Source: Sinorhizobium saheli (GTDB lineage: Bacteria; Pseudomonadota; Alphaproteobacteria; Rhizobiales; Rhizobiaceae). Taken from it: a stretch of 33,030 nucleotides of DNA. The stretch is taken from NCBI RefSeq assembly GCF_001651875.1, contig NZ_LNQB01000088.1:2936-35965 (forward strand), given 5' to 3'. The notes under the pieces are model-generated. The model did not search any database. It saw nothing but the letters and a program-made list of their open reading frames with translations, and had not been told where the DNA came from. The translations under genes and the position numbers were made by a program. Numbering within the stretch: position 1 is the first letter of the stretch; every line of letters begins with the position of its first letter. Below, one piece after another: positions 1 to 8,135 of this stretch.

Positions 1-147
1 GTCCGCCCGTTTGGCCCGGAAGACGTAAAGCGCACCGTTGAACGGATCACTGCCGGCATCCCGCACCAGCGACAGCAAGCTGTCAGGGCCCTTGCGGAAG
101 TCGACCGGATGACTGGCGAGGAACACCTTCACGCCGGAGGGGATCAT
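1..147 (-). CDS. tnpB: IS66 family accessory protein TnpB (Orf2), N-terminal part
   Basis: This is the first 49 codons of IS66 Orf2; the rest lies beyond the left window edge. The protein begins MIPSGVKVFLASHPVDFRKG and continues with a stretch including DPFNGALYVFR, which is the conserved start of the IS66 Orf2 family (needed for transposition, exact role unclear). The ATG at 147-145 overlaps the TGA of tnpA (146-144) as ATGA, the normal translational coupling in these elements. No defect is visible in the part present. Confidence 0.85.
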   Translation of the reverse strand, partial: MIPSGVKVFLASHPVDFRKGPDSLLSLVRDAGSDPFNGALYVFRAKRAD

Positions 148-530
148 GCCGAACGCACCGCCCGGATCACCCGCTGCAAGTGCGCCTCGTCGACGTCCGC
201 GCCGGCGCGCACGACGACGTCACCAATGACAACCTCGACAACCCGTTCCTTAACTGCCGCAGATATCGGCTGCTGTTCTTTCGCCAGAGCAGAGCTTTGC
301 TCACCATCCCCACCAAGCTCCCGTCGCCATCGAAAGAGCTGCGAAGGCAGAATACCAATCCGTCGAGCAGCCGCTGAAATGTTCGCTCCCGGCCTGGACG
401 CCTCCTCGACCGCTAAAGCCTTGAACTCGTCCGACCAAAAACGCCGCAACTGACGAGGTGAACCCTCAAGGCGTTCCGGCACAGCCTCAATCATATGGAT
501 CGTTCTAGGGCTAGGTATAGGCGCAGACAT
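144..530 (-). CDS. tnpA: IS66 family transposase accessory protein TnpA (Orf1)
   Basis: A 128-residue protein with a helix-turn-helix of the IS66 Orf1/IS3-OrfA type near residues 28-70. The segment RRFWSDEFKALAVEEA followed by ISAAARRIGILPSQLFRWRR is the standard IS66 TnpA DNA-binding region. It is translationally coupled to tnpB. An internal start at the Met near residue 13 (position 494) is possible, since many family members begin MIEAVPER-like. The reading frame is intact, but activity depends on the tnpC gene outside the window. Confidence 0.85.
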   Translation of the reverse strand: MSAPIPSPRTIHMIEAVPERLEGSPRQLRRFWSDEFKALAVEEASRPGANISAAARRIGILPSQLFRWRRELGGDGEQSSALAKEQQPISAAVKERVVEVVIGDVVVRAGADVDEAHLQRVIRAVRSA

Positions 531-784
531 AGATGCTCACACTCGGTGAAATCGTCTATCCGCCATACCTTACCCAACCCCGATGCTGCTAGACGGGGTC
601 TCCTTGTCGCTTACTGCGCAAGGGCTAGGCCATGATTTCAACCTGTCCGGCGACATGCGGGGCAAGCGCGCATCGTCGGGAGCCGCTCGGTTATCAGGCC
701 GAGCGCTCGCACAGAGATCGCATTACTCGCTCAACATCTCGAAGGCCAGGTCGCGTGAGGCCCTCTGCGGAGACAGCTGGGCTC

Positions 785-1630
785 CTAGCGGAACCTTTGC
801 ACAGGGCCGTTTACGGTCGGAAACGAATGGGGCCCCCGTTCCGTTCGATTCTCCGATAGCCGAGACACGGCTGGGGAGGATGCAGCGTCAGCGGCGGTCA
901 CGGAGGAGGCGTGCCAAGTGCCCCCGTAGCTAATTTCCACGTCAGCGTCGAAGAAATAACCCGCACCCCTGAATGTTTTAATCAGACGAGGGTTAGTCGG
1001 ATCAACCTCCAGCTTTCGGCGCAAGCGCAAGATGAAAACATCAACACTTCGGTCATATACCTCTTCTCCGCGCACGCGGCTGGCAAACAGAAGCTGTTCT
1101 CTGGATAAAACATCGCGTGGTTTCTCCAGAAAGGCGACGAGAAGATTGAACTCACCGGATGTCAGCTTGACCTCACCGGTCTGTTCAGAGATCAGCTGGC
1201 GTTGTTTAAGATTGAGCGTCCAACCGGCGAAATGAAACGAGCGTCGATCTTTTGTTTTCGGACTAACCTGGCGCCCCCGCAACGCTACTCGGATGCGCGC
1301 TAAGAATTCTCGCATTCCAAAAGGCTTAGCTATAAAATCAGTTGCTCCAAGCTCCAGTGCAACGACTTTCTCAGCTTCCTCGAGACGGTCACCGCTAATG
1401 GTAATTACGGGAACATCAGATTTTTTTGCCAAATTGCGGACGATTTCGAGCCCGTCTTCACGACCTAGATTGAGATCAACAACAACGAGATCGACCGCCT
1501 CACAGGTGAGCACGCGATTGAACTGCCAGCTATCCGTTACTGCAGTCACCTTAAAGGCGTGCATTGTGAGGTACTCGGCAATGAGGTGCCGCATGGCGAA
1601 ATCGTCATCGATGACAAGAACATGTTTCAA
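785..1630 (-). CDS. virG: VirG, OmpR/PhoB-type response regulator of the vir genes
   Basis: Two-component response regulator that activates vir promoters by binding vir boxes after phosphorylation by VirA. From the TTG start the protein is 281 residues: receiver domain (1-120) with acidic pocket Asp8-Asp10, phospho-acceptor Asp52 (VVVDLNLG) and Lys102 (AKPFG), then a winged-helix DNA-binding domain (about 135-235) ending in RGAGYFFDADV. TTG is chosen because KHVLVIDDD follows it directly, GGAAGGTGAG lies just upstream, and Agrobacterium VirG is known to start at UUG. An in-frame ATG at 1774 would add 48 residues unlike the family. The C-terminus runs about 40 residues past the usual end (Ti VirG about 241), suggesting loss of the original stop. 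The gene lies between two IS66 copies, separate from the virB operon. Confidence 0.93.
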   Translation of the reverse strand: MKHVLVIDDDFAMRHLIAEYLTMHAFKVTAVTDSWQFNRVLTCEAVDLVVVDLNLGREDGLEIVRNLAKKSDVPVITISGDRLEEAEKVVALELGATDFIAKPFGMREFLARIRVALRGRQVSPKTKDRRSFHFAGWTLNLKQRQLISEQTGEVKLTSGEFNLLVAFLEKPRDVLSREQLLFASRVRGEEVYDRSVDVFILRLRRKLEVDPTNPRLIKTFRGAGYFFDADVEISYGGTWHASSVTAADAASSPAVSRLSENRTERGPHSFPTVNGPVQRFR

Positions 1631-1858
1631 CTTCTCACCTTCCAAACTCGACCCAGGCTGCCTTGACCCCTCGTCAGGCAGCTGGATCGGGACCTTTACA
1701 CACAACAGCTCGCCACTGCCGATCAATTCGGCAAATGTCCTTTCATCATACCGGCACCCGTCAGACGAGGGCAATGTTGCACTATGACAGCGTCAGCAAT
1801 TTGCCTCGACTTATGACGAGATTATGGCTCGTACAAGTCAGCGACAAGCCGAGGACGT

Positions 1859-2440
1859 TCAGCCGGCGTAACTCCACGGCATGAGTGCGTCGATTTCGCT
1901 GAGGAGCTCACCGGCGGTCCCTCAGGCAATGCCCGGCCTGTCGTCAAGCACAGATGATAATCATCGAAATCTATGATGGCGTCACCGGACCCCCCGCGGT
2001 ACTGGGATAGTCATGAAAATTGGGATACGTCATAAAAAGAAGCGCAGCGCTTTCATCGGCACTGTATCGGACCATTCGGCCGCAAACCGGGCGGTCTCGC
2101 GAAGGCGCGTGCCGTCGCGCCCACCAGTCCTCCCAGCAGGTTACGACGTCAATCGTCACCGTTGTCGAACACCGTATCCGTGCTGTTTCCGCCCCCGCGC
2201 CACGCAACTGCCGCGTCAATGCCGCACTACGATGGCCTTCGTCGGAAGTGCATCATTCAATACCCATAGGCCAGAGCAAGGCTTTGCTCACCATCTCCCC
2301 TAAGCTCCCGTCGCGATCGAAAAAGCTGCGAAGGTAGAATACCGATGCGTCGAGCAACCGCCGAAATGTTAGGTCCCGGCCTCGACGCCTCCTCGATCGC
2401 AAAAGCCTTGAACTCGTCCAACCAAAAACGCATACAAATA
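1859..2440 (-). mobile_element. Decayed IS66-family remnant (tnpA fragment plus tnpC tail)
   Basis: From about 2135 to 2440 the DNA matches the tnpA gene at 144-530 in the same orientation. The best stretch, 2270-2432, shares long blocks with 287-450 (for example gctttgctcaccatc and gccttgaactcgtcc), but the reading frame is broken and the 5' end of tnpA is missing. At 1859-1912 the minus strand encodes GELLSEIDALMPWSYAG and a stop, resembling the conserved C-terminus of IS66 TnpC. Everything between these is deleted or unrecognisable. Divergence from the first copy suggests an old, separate insertion. No intact gene is seen between virG and virB11. Confidence 0.7.
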
Positions 2441-2480
2441 CCGTCCTTGGCGACTGAACGGCAGCTCCAAGAATGATGAC

Positions 2481-3521
2481 CTAACGCTGATGGAGAAGAT
2501 CAGCGACTGTCTCTCCGCGTCGGCGGGCGTCAGCCGCAAGCCAAATCTCGCCAACCTCATAGACCTCACCGTAGGTACGGAATGGCACAATGACATCGAT
2601 GGCGGCTGACAGCATGTCAATCAAGGTGCGGTCTTCAAGAGCAGCTCCTTGCGAGCTGCTCTTAACTAGCGAAAACAGCTTTTTGAAAGCCTGAACGGGA
2701 TCTGCCCCGTGTATGGTGGAGATTGATCCTGGATGGCCGGAAACGACTTCGCTAAGATAAGCCCAAGCGGCATCGTCGCGCATCTCCCCGAGCAGTATTC
2801 GATCCGGACGCATGCGGAGGCTGGCTTGTAGCAGTTGCTCCGCCGTGACGGCACCTAAGCCGGCTCCATCCTTTGAATAGAGTAGCCTCACATGATTCTC
2901 ATGCGGAATTACCAGTTCGAGCGTGTCTTCGATTGTAATAAGTCTTTCATGCTGCGGGATGGCGCTGATCAGTGTCTTGCTCATCGTCGTCTTGCCACTA
3001 CCCGTGTGCCCGCAGAGCAGCATTGTCAGCCGAGCAGTCACGCATGAATGTAGGAATCCTTCCAGATCACCGCGGTCGTAAAGCTGAAGAATCTGCTCGT
3101 CTTTTTCAGCTTGGCGCTGCTTACGCGAGCGCCACTGATTCCATCGCGAAGCATCGTACCGAGCCGCGACTTCCTTGAGCTCCGGAACACGAGAGCCGGG
3201 GCGCCGAATTGTCAGGCTGATAGTGCCGGACGGCACCGCGGGCGGCAAACAGATTTGTAGCCGCTCTCCATTTGGCAGTTCGGTGGCGCAGAGAGGATTT
3301 CGTGGTCCAACATCTTGCTTTCTTAACGCTCCCGCCAAGATCGCGATGTCTTCGAGATCATCGTAGGTGAAAGGTAAGGGATACTTTGTGAATCCGCCGG
3401 CTTGGCGGACGAAAGCCTCTCCGGGTCCATTAATCGCGACTTCTTCCGTCCTTGGCTCCTCAAGCCATCCCAAAACTGGTTTGAGGAGAAACCGCAATTG
3501 AGGATCTGCCTCCGTCTGCAT
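2481..3521 (-). CDS. virB11: VirB11, T4SS traffic ATPase
   Basis: Hexameric ATPase at the cytoplasmic face of the VirB channel, working with VirB4 and VirD4 in substrate transfer and pilus assembly. The protein has 346 residues (Ti VirB11 about 343). Visible motifs are Walker A GHTGSGKT (171-178, Lys177), Asp box ITIEDTLEL (about 196-203), Walker B region RILLGEMRDD (241-250) and His box GHPGSISTIHG (262-272). GGAG lies 5 bases before the ATG. It is the last gene of the virB operon, 38 bases after virB10. No truncation is visible. Confidence 0.97.
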   Translation of the reverse strand: MQTEADPQLRFLLKPVLGWLEEPRTEEVAINGPGEAFVRQAGGFTKYPLPFTYDDLEDIAILAGALRKQDVGPRNPLCATELPNGERLQICLPPAVPSGTISLTIRRPGSRVPELKEVAARYDASRWNQWRSRKQRQAEKDEQILQLYDRGDLEGFLHSCVTARLTMLLCGHTGSGKTTMSKTLISAIPQHERLITIEDTLELVIPHENHVRLLYSKDGAGLGAVTAEQLLQASLRMRPDRILLGEMRDDAAWAYLSEVVSGHPGSISTIHGADPVQAFKKLFSLVKSSSQGAALEDRTLIDMLSAAIDVIVPFRTYGEVYEVGEIWLAADARRRGETVADLLHQR

Positions 3522-3559
3522 ACAGTCTCCGATATCCGTTGTCGTTGAACTTGCCTGGG

Positions 3560-4699
3560 CTAGGGTCGCCGATTCCGCGCTCTTGTGGCCCCGGTGGCTG
3601 TTCGGAGCTCATATACATCTGAGAAGTCGATATCGCGCGCGACAAATATGGATACCGCGTCCCCCTGATTTTTCTTCAGAGTGGGTGGGATGTTGATCGT
3701 CGCTCCTAGCACCGTATTGGCAGTTTGTTCTCCATTCCCCTGAAAGCTGTTAATGCTGGTGCCGGCACCTGAGCTGCCAGCGTAACTACTCGCCGCCTGG
3801 AAAGCACCTTGGACGGCGCTCAAGAACATTGCCCCTCCTAGACGTTGCCAGAGGTGATTGTCGACCGTGCCAGGCATTCCCGCGCGGCCGAGTTCGTCAG
3901 CACCTGGTGACGCGAGCGACACCACGACATGGTTCGGTGTAACCGCGCGATCCCAGACAACAAAGACGCGCGAATCCCCTTGCTGTAGGCCACGCTGGAT
4001 TTCGCCAACTACGGTCGTGCCGCGATCCAGGAGAACAACGCTGCCGGTTGCCCCACGGACGTCCTGGGGCAATACGCATTTTACATATCCCACCAAATTG
4101 GTATCGATCGCTGTCTGCAGAATGCAGGGAATAGTCGTTCCTTGGGTAATCATTAGGTCAGGGTGGGGTAAGACTGTAGCGCGGCTTGCCTGCAGCACAG
4201 TCGGCTTCATCCGCATTGAAAGATCATTTTCGACTGACGCTTCGCCCGTGAGCGAGGCGGCGGCGGCTTGCTCCTTGCCTTCGTATTCGCGGCCGTTTTC
4301 TGACCGTTGGGCGGGCTTGCTGACACCTTGATCACCGCTGCTGTAGGCAAAGATCGGCGATTTCTCAGGCGGTTCGTCATCGGGTTCCGGCTGACTGGCT
4401 TCTGAGGCAGGAGCGGTTGGCTGCGCCGGCGGCTGTGTTGCTGGGGGATCAGAAGCAATATCAATCGGCAAAGGACGAAAGGGCTCGGTGTTGGTTGTGA
4501 GAATCGTTGTTTTAGGCAGCGAAGCGCCCTCTTCTTCCTTTGAGCGTCCGCCCAGCCATATAAGACCTAGGGATAACGCCAGGACTAAGCCTGCAACCAT
4601 CAACTTCTGCGATCCCGAAAGTCGCCGGCGAGGTGAACCAGAAACTACGGATCCGGACGCATCCACGTCGTGCACAGATTGTGGATTGACGTCGCTCAT
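3560..4699 (-). CDS. virB10: VirB10, T4SS core-complex protein bridging inner and outer membranes
   Basis: Energy-sensing scaffold that spans the envelope and forms the core complex with VirB7 and VirB9. The 379-residue protein (Ti VirB10 about 377) has a short cytoplasmic N-terminus, one transmembrane segment (about 33-50), a Pro/Glu-rich periplasmic linker (about 80-115) and the C-terminal TrbI-like beta-barrel domain (about 185-375), including [14 protein letters not shown] and [12 protein letters not shown]. The ATG overlaps the virB9 stop as ATGA, indicating coupled translation. Confidence 0.96.
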   Translation of the reverse strand: MSDVNPQSVHDVDASGSVVSGSPRRRLSGSQKLMVAGLVLALSLGLIWLGGRSKEEEGASLPKTTILTTNTEPFRPLPIDIASDPPATQPPAQPTAPASEASQPEPDDEPPEKSPIFAYSSGDQGVSKPAQRSENGREYEGKEQAAAASLTGEASVENDLSMRMKPTVLQASRATVLPHPDLMITQGTTIPCILQTAIDTNLVGYVKCVLPQDVRGATGSVVLLDRGTTVVGEIQRGLQQGDSRVFVVWDRAVTPNHVVVSLASPGADELGRAGMPGTVDNHLWQRLGGAMFLSAVQGAFQAASSYAGSSGAGTSINSFQGNGEQTANTVLGATINIPPTLKKNQGDAVSIFVARDIDFSDVYELRTATGATRARNRRP

Positions 4700-5577
4700 C
4701 GGCTTTGCTCCTTTAGAGCGCGCCAGATATCGGCTCTGACCGTGCCCGTGCCTGGGTCTCGTCCAGTGGGATCGTACGCGCTATTCCAGATGCATAAAAC
4801 TGTGTCTCCGTCTCTTAGCCGCCAACCGCGGGCAACCGAGGGAATCTCGACATAGTCTCCTTTGATCGAATAGTTGGCAGTGGCTTCCTTGCCGTCTGGG
4901 TTGATTGTGTAGATCGAGGGTATGCGTCGATTGCCTGGGAAGCGGAATACAGTGGTGATGCCGTTGTCAAAAACTTCCAAGGGCGTCAGCGAACGATCTC
5001 CTTGGGCGACATAGTGCCAATTGTTGGCGCTGGGGCTTTCGGCTGCGGCCGGCTGACCCAATAAATCTGCAGCCCTCCGTTGATACAGTGCTTCCGCTTG
5101 GAGCCGATAAGCGACGGATCTCTGTTCCGCTTGCTTCCGCCGAGCCGCAGCCTCCTCGACAGGATAGGCGAATTGCACACTGTAGTAGAGCTCCGGCTGC
5201 TCTTTGTCGGGCCCGGACATGGTCTTGGCGGAGATGCTGAAAACATAGCGGCGCATGCCCGCGTCGCTCGTTGTCAGCACAATAACCGGCTGTGGTTGGA
5301 GGACGCGGCTTGCCTTGAAGAAGAGATAGTTGCCGCGCGGAACGGCTGCGAGGTCGTTGCTGTTGGACACGGCGACAGCTGTGACGGTCTCACCCGGTCC
5401 AAATGTCACAACCATAGTTGCCCCGACGGCGGTTGACAGGCGGACCACCTGGTCTGGGTTGTAGGCTAGATAGCGCATGCGAGAATCCAGTTTGCCGGCC
5501 GTAGGAGTGTCCTCCGCACGAGCCCCCACAGTAACGACAAGCAAACAAGCCAGTGTGAAAAATACCTCCTTCTTCAC
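4696..5577 (-). CDS. virB9: VirB9, T4SS outer-membrane core-complex protein
   Basis: Periplasmic/outer-membrane component of the core complex. A GTG start at 5577 gives 293 residues, the length I recall for Ti VirB9. It yields a good signal peptide (cleavage after ARA near residue 20) and overlaps the virB8 stop as GTGA; the longer upstream reading frame overlaps virB8 and has no family match. Cys262 (in [12 protein letters not shown]) is the residue that in Agrobacterium forms a disulfide with VirB7 Cys24, and both cysteines are present here. The 3' end overlaps virB10. Confidence 0.95.
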   Translation of the reverse strand: MKKEVFFTLACLLVVTVGARAEDTPTAGKLDSRMRYLAYNPDQVVRLSTAVGATMVVTFGPGETVTAVAVSNSNDLAAVPRGNYLFFKASRVLQPQPVIVLTTSDAGMRRYVFSISAKTMSGPDKEQPELYYSVQFAYPVEEAAARRKQAEQRSVAYRLQAEALYQRRAADLLGQPAAAESPSANNWHYVAQGDRSLTPLEVFDNGITTVFRFPGNRRIPSIYTINPDGKEATANYSIKGDYVEIPSVARGWRLRDGDTVLCIWNSAYDPTGRDPGTGTVRADIWRALKEQSR

Positions 5578-6287
5578 GGTTGGTTGCCCCCGAGATTCGG
5601 CACGGAATCCTCCGAGGTTTGATAGGAAGTAACAAGTAACCCGCCCGGATTGGTCAGCCTTGATTGGCGGGGCAGGCTTGTCACTCTTTCGTAACGAACT
5701 GTTGCAGTCCAAGTGCTCACCACCGGCATCTGCCCCTCCAGAACGACCGTTCGCTTATAGCGAATCTGTTGTACACCCGGCGCGATGTCATTTGAGGCGA
5801 TGTGCTCAGCTTCTACTCTACCGCGCTTACCGATAACGACTTGCGGAGATTCCGGATTGGGGTAGTTGAAGTACTTTTGATATTCTTGACGCACGGCCGG
5901 GCCGCTGAAACCTGATACCAGGTCGTAGGCATACTGAGCCGTGTCCGCTGTATAGCTCTCGCGCAGGCGCACATATTGCCAGAGGGAGGCATTTACGACT
6001 GCCTCCTCTTGGGTCGCCGGCAATCGTGAGACGGACACTTCACTGTCAACTGTACCGTCGGGGCGTACCCAAAGATAAACAGGCACAAGTTTGTTTAACG
6101 GCACCATGGTGGCGATAGTGAAGGCCTGTGCGATATTTCCAAGAACAGCGACCGTCGCAGTGGCGACCAGGACCTTGGATAGACGCCGCGCCGATTTCGC
6201 ACGTGCAGTTTGAAAGGCCTCCACTTCCTTATAATGCGCAGCCAATGCTTCTCTCTCCACCAGCAGAGCATATTCAGGGCCCTTCAT
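5574..6287 (-). CDS. virB8: VirB8, bitopic inner-membrane T4SS assembly factor
   Basis: Assembly and nucleation factor contacting VirB9, VirB10 and other subunits. The start at 6287 (MKGPEYALLVEREALAAHYK) gives 237 residues, the Ti VirB8 length, with GGGAG upstream. Starting at 6338 would add 17 residues unlike the family. There is one transmembrane helix (about 39-58), then a periplasmic domain containing VPVYLWVRPDGTVDSEVSVS and the NPESPQVVIGKRG region. The start lies inside the end of virB7 (14-base overlap) and the stop overlaps virB9. Confidence 0.96.
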   Translation of the reverse strand: MKGPEYALLVEREALAAHYKEVEAFQTARAKSARRLSKVLVATATVAVLGNIAQAFTIATMVPLNKLVPVYLWVRPDGTVDSEVSVSRLPATQEEAVVNASLWQYVRLRESYTADTAQYAYDLVSGFSGPAVRQEYQKYFNYPNPESPQVVIGKRGRVEAEHIASNDIAPGVQQIRYKRTVVLEGQMPVVSTWTATVRYERVTSLPRQSRLTNPGGLLVTSYQTSEDSVPNLGGNQP

Positions 6288-6435
6288 TAAGTTCTCCCGC
6301 GACTTGAAGATCCGATGGAGTCGGTTGCCAATGCCCAACGTTCATCGGGAAAACCGGACCCTTGCAGGTCGCTGTCTTGTCAGTTGTCTGGCACGCGGCT
6401 AGAGTTAGGGCTAGAAGCAACAAGCAATACTTCAT
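6274..6435 (-). CDS. virB7: VirB7, outer-membrane lipoprotein of the T4SS core complex
   Basis: A 53-residue lipoprotein. It begins MKYCLLLLALTLAACQTTDK: a short hydrophobic signal with lipobox LAAC (12-15), so Cys15 is the predicted lipidated N-terminus. Cys24 (TCKGPVFP) matches the residue that crosslinks to VirB9 Cys262 in Agrobacterium. The segment NVGHWQPTPSDLQ is the conserved VirB7 C-terminal region. It is positioned between virB6 and virB8 as in Ti plasmids and overlaps the virB8 start. An earlier ATG at 6440 is immediately out of frame (stop after two codons), so 6435 is the start. Confidence 0.94.
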   Translation of the reverse strand: MKYCLLLLALTLAACQTTDKTATCKGPVFPMNVGHWQPTPSDLQVAGELNEGP

Positions 6436-6467
6436 TCCATTTTCCAAGTTAGGTGATTTGGTGGATC

Positions 6468-7355
6468 CTAGCCACGAGTTAATCGAGCGAGGTGGCGATT
6501 CAGGCTGCTGCCAATTTGGTGTGTTCCTCCCAAATAAGCGCCTCCAATATTGCCGGCGATCACTGGTAGCGCGACGATCAGAGCGTCACCGGTAAGAAAG
6601 AACATGTCGAGCTCGTAAAGGCCGATAATCTTGGCCCCGGTCGTACCCGAAAAGGAGATCACGCGCAGCATTACCGCGAGGGCGGCCGCTTCCGTAGCGA
6701 TGACGATGGTTGTCACGATGTTCAACAGGAGGAAAAGTATCCCATACGTGACGAGTTGCCCCACCCATTTCGCAGCCATATCTCGTGTGCGATCGAACAG
6801 ATAACCTACAAGCATCAGCGGCCCAATCGCCAAGAGCACCTTCATAAGAATTCCGGCAGAATCGTAGATTGCGAACGCAGCCCAAAGCGAACCGTAAAAA
6901 ACCCATTGCGCTCCTTCAAAGGCGAGAATGTCTTGGCCATTCATTGGTCCAATTTCGGACGCTATCTTTTGAAAGTAGTATTGGCTTTGAGCGAATATGA
7001 TGTCGAGCCTTGCGGGGATATCGAGAAATGGAATATTACTGCCACTGACCTGGTGCACGAAGCTGGGAATCGTATCCTCAAAGACTGAAACGACGTAGTC
7101 ATGGTAGTTCGCCTGCCCCACGACAAGGGAGACAACAAGTGACACCGTCATGACCCTCGTAACGCCACCACGCATGTCAATTTCACCACGCATGACCAAA
7201 ATGCCTTGAACTATTATCCAAAGGGTGACGCACGCCACCAGAGGGGCACTGACCGCACTCTGGATCTGCTCCAGGATCGTTTTCAGCCCGATCTCAAAGG
7301 CCAAATCAAAAGTAGTGTGAATAGCCGTAAATGGCGCGGCAATCCCGAATTTCAT
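6468..7355 (-). CDS. virB6: VirB6, polytopic inner-membrane T4SS channel protein
   Basis: Multi-spanning inner-membrane protein thought to form part of the substrate passage. The start at 7355 (MKFGIAAPFTAIHTTFD) gives 295 residues, equal to Ti VirB6 as remembered; the upstream in-frame ATG at 7427 would add 24 residues without family support. Hydrophobic segments include VACVTLWIIVQGILVM, VMTVSLVVSLVVG, VLLAIGPLMLVGYLF, LVTYGILFLLLNIV and DALIVALPVIAG, with a long periplasmic loop after the second. It follows virB5 after 80 bases. Confidence 0.95.
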   Translation of the reverse strand: MKFGIAAPFTAIHTTFDLAFEIGLKTILEQIQSAVSAPLVACVTLWIIVQGILVMRGEIDMRGGVTRVMTVSLVVSLVVGQANYHDYVVSVFEDTIPSFVHQVSGSNIPFLDIPARLDIIFAQSQYYFQKIASEIGPMNGQDILAFEGAQWVFYGSLWAAFAIYDSAGILMKVLLAIGPLMLVGYLFDRTRDMAAKWVGQLVTYGILFLLLNIVTTIVIATEAAALAVMLRVISFSGTTGAKIIGLYELDMFFLTGDALIVALPVIAGNIGGAYLGGTHQIGSSLNRHLARLTRG

Positions 7356-7435
7356 CACCCCAACCTGACCTGCTTCTCTCCACGTTCGATGGTGACGCGC
7401 TGCCCCTCCACCCGAGCGATGACCCAACCAAAAAA

Positions 7436-8122
7436 CTACGGCCCCGTGCCGAAGATCGCCGCAGTTGCCTGGCGTTCCCGCCGCTGCGTAGTTGCCTCCT
7501 CTGCTTCTTGAAGGCGTGCCTGTGCAGTGGTCATCGTCAATAGGCTCGTAGCCTGAGTGTTCTGAATGATCGCGTCGTGAATCTGTTTGAGGATAAGTCC
7601 ATTGGTGACGGTCGCCTGCATGATGTCCCTTGAACGCGAAAGCTGATTTAGCGCGTTTGCATTATCCCGCAGGCGATGATCCATCGCGTCCAGATTGTCG
7701 GCTGCGGCCCCCGCGGCATTGGACGAACCTGCGATCTGCTTGCGTAAGAGATCCCCTTGCGCGTCGTTACCCCACATCACATTATTTTCAGCATCCGATG
7801 CGATCGCGCGCGCCGTCGCCGACGCTGGCGCCCGAGCAGCAAACATTTGGCTTTCAAGGTGAGCCGTGGGCGGATAGCGATTCGGCTGGTTGAGTGAACT
7901 TAAAAGCCCCATGACCTCGAAGGACGTCGTGAACATTTGCGCTATTTGGACTGTCTGTTCGAGCAATGCTAATGTGTGTACAACGGTCTGCGCAGTGTTC
8001 CCTGCGGTTATAAGCGTCTGAGCCTCCGTTGCGGGATCGCTGACGAACATCTGCGCTTGGGCGGGCCCCTGCAGAAGAAGGCAAGTGGCAAGCCCCGTTG
8101 CCGTGAGTTGTGCTATTTTCAT
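7436..8122 (-). CDS. virB5: VirB5, minor T-pilus component
   Basis: Secreted periplasmic/pilus-tip protein that promotes T-pilus assembly and may help in host contact. The 228 residues start with a classical signal peptide with predicted cleavage after AQA (about residue 23). The mature part is mainly helical with heptad-like stretches (about 130-215). It sits between virB4 (13 bases upstream) and virB6, as in Ti plasmids. Position, length and signal peptide agree with VirB5; this is one of the least conserved subunits, so sequence alone is weaker evidence. Confidence 0.93.
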   Translation of the reverse strand: MKIAQLTATGLATCLLLQGPAQAQMFVSDPATEAQTLITAGNTAQTVVHTLALLEQTVQIAQMFTTSFEVMGLLSSLNQPNRYPPTAHLESQMFAARAPASATARAIASDAENNVMWGNDAQGDLLRKQIAGSSNAAGAAADNLDAMDHRLRDNANALNQLSRSRDIMQATVTNGLILKQIHDAIIQNTQATSLLTMTTAQARLQEAEEATTQRRERQATAAIFGTGP

Positions 8123-8135
8123 GATATTGGCTCCG

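Larger units (their letters stand above)
1..614 (-). mobile_element. IS66-family insertion sequence, 5' part (cut by window edge)
   Basis: The minus strand carries IS66 orf1 (tnpA) and the beginning of orf2 (tnpB) in the usual order with a 4-base stop/start overlap. The outer end is probably near 614, where the minus strand reads GTAAGCG, the start typical of IS66 terminal inverted repeats. The matching end and tnpC would lie left of the window, so completeness cannot be judged. A second, more decayed IS66 remnant in the same orientation lies at 1859-2440, so virG sits between two IS66 copies. Confidence 0.75.

Noticed and set aside
3858..4331. 157-codon plus-strand frame inside virB10
   Set aside because: Antisense shadow of a clear VirB10 coding sequence.
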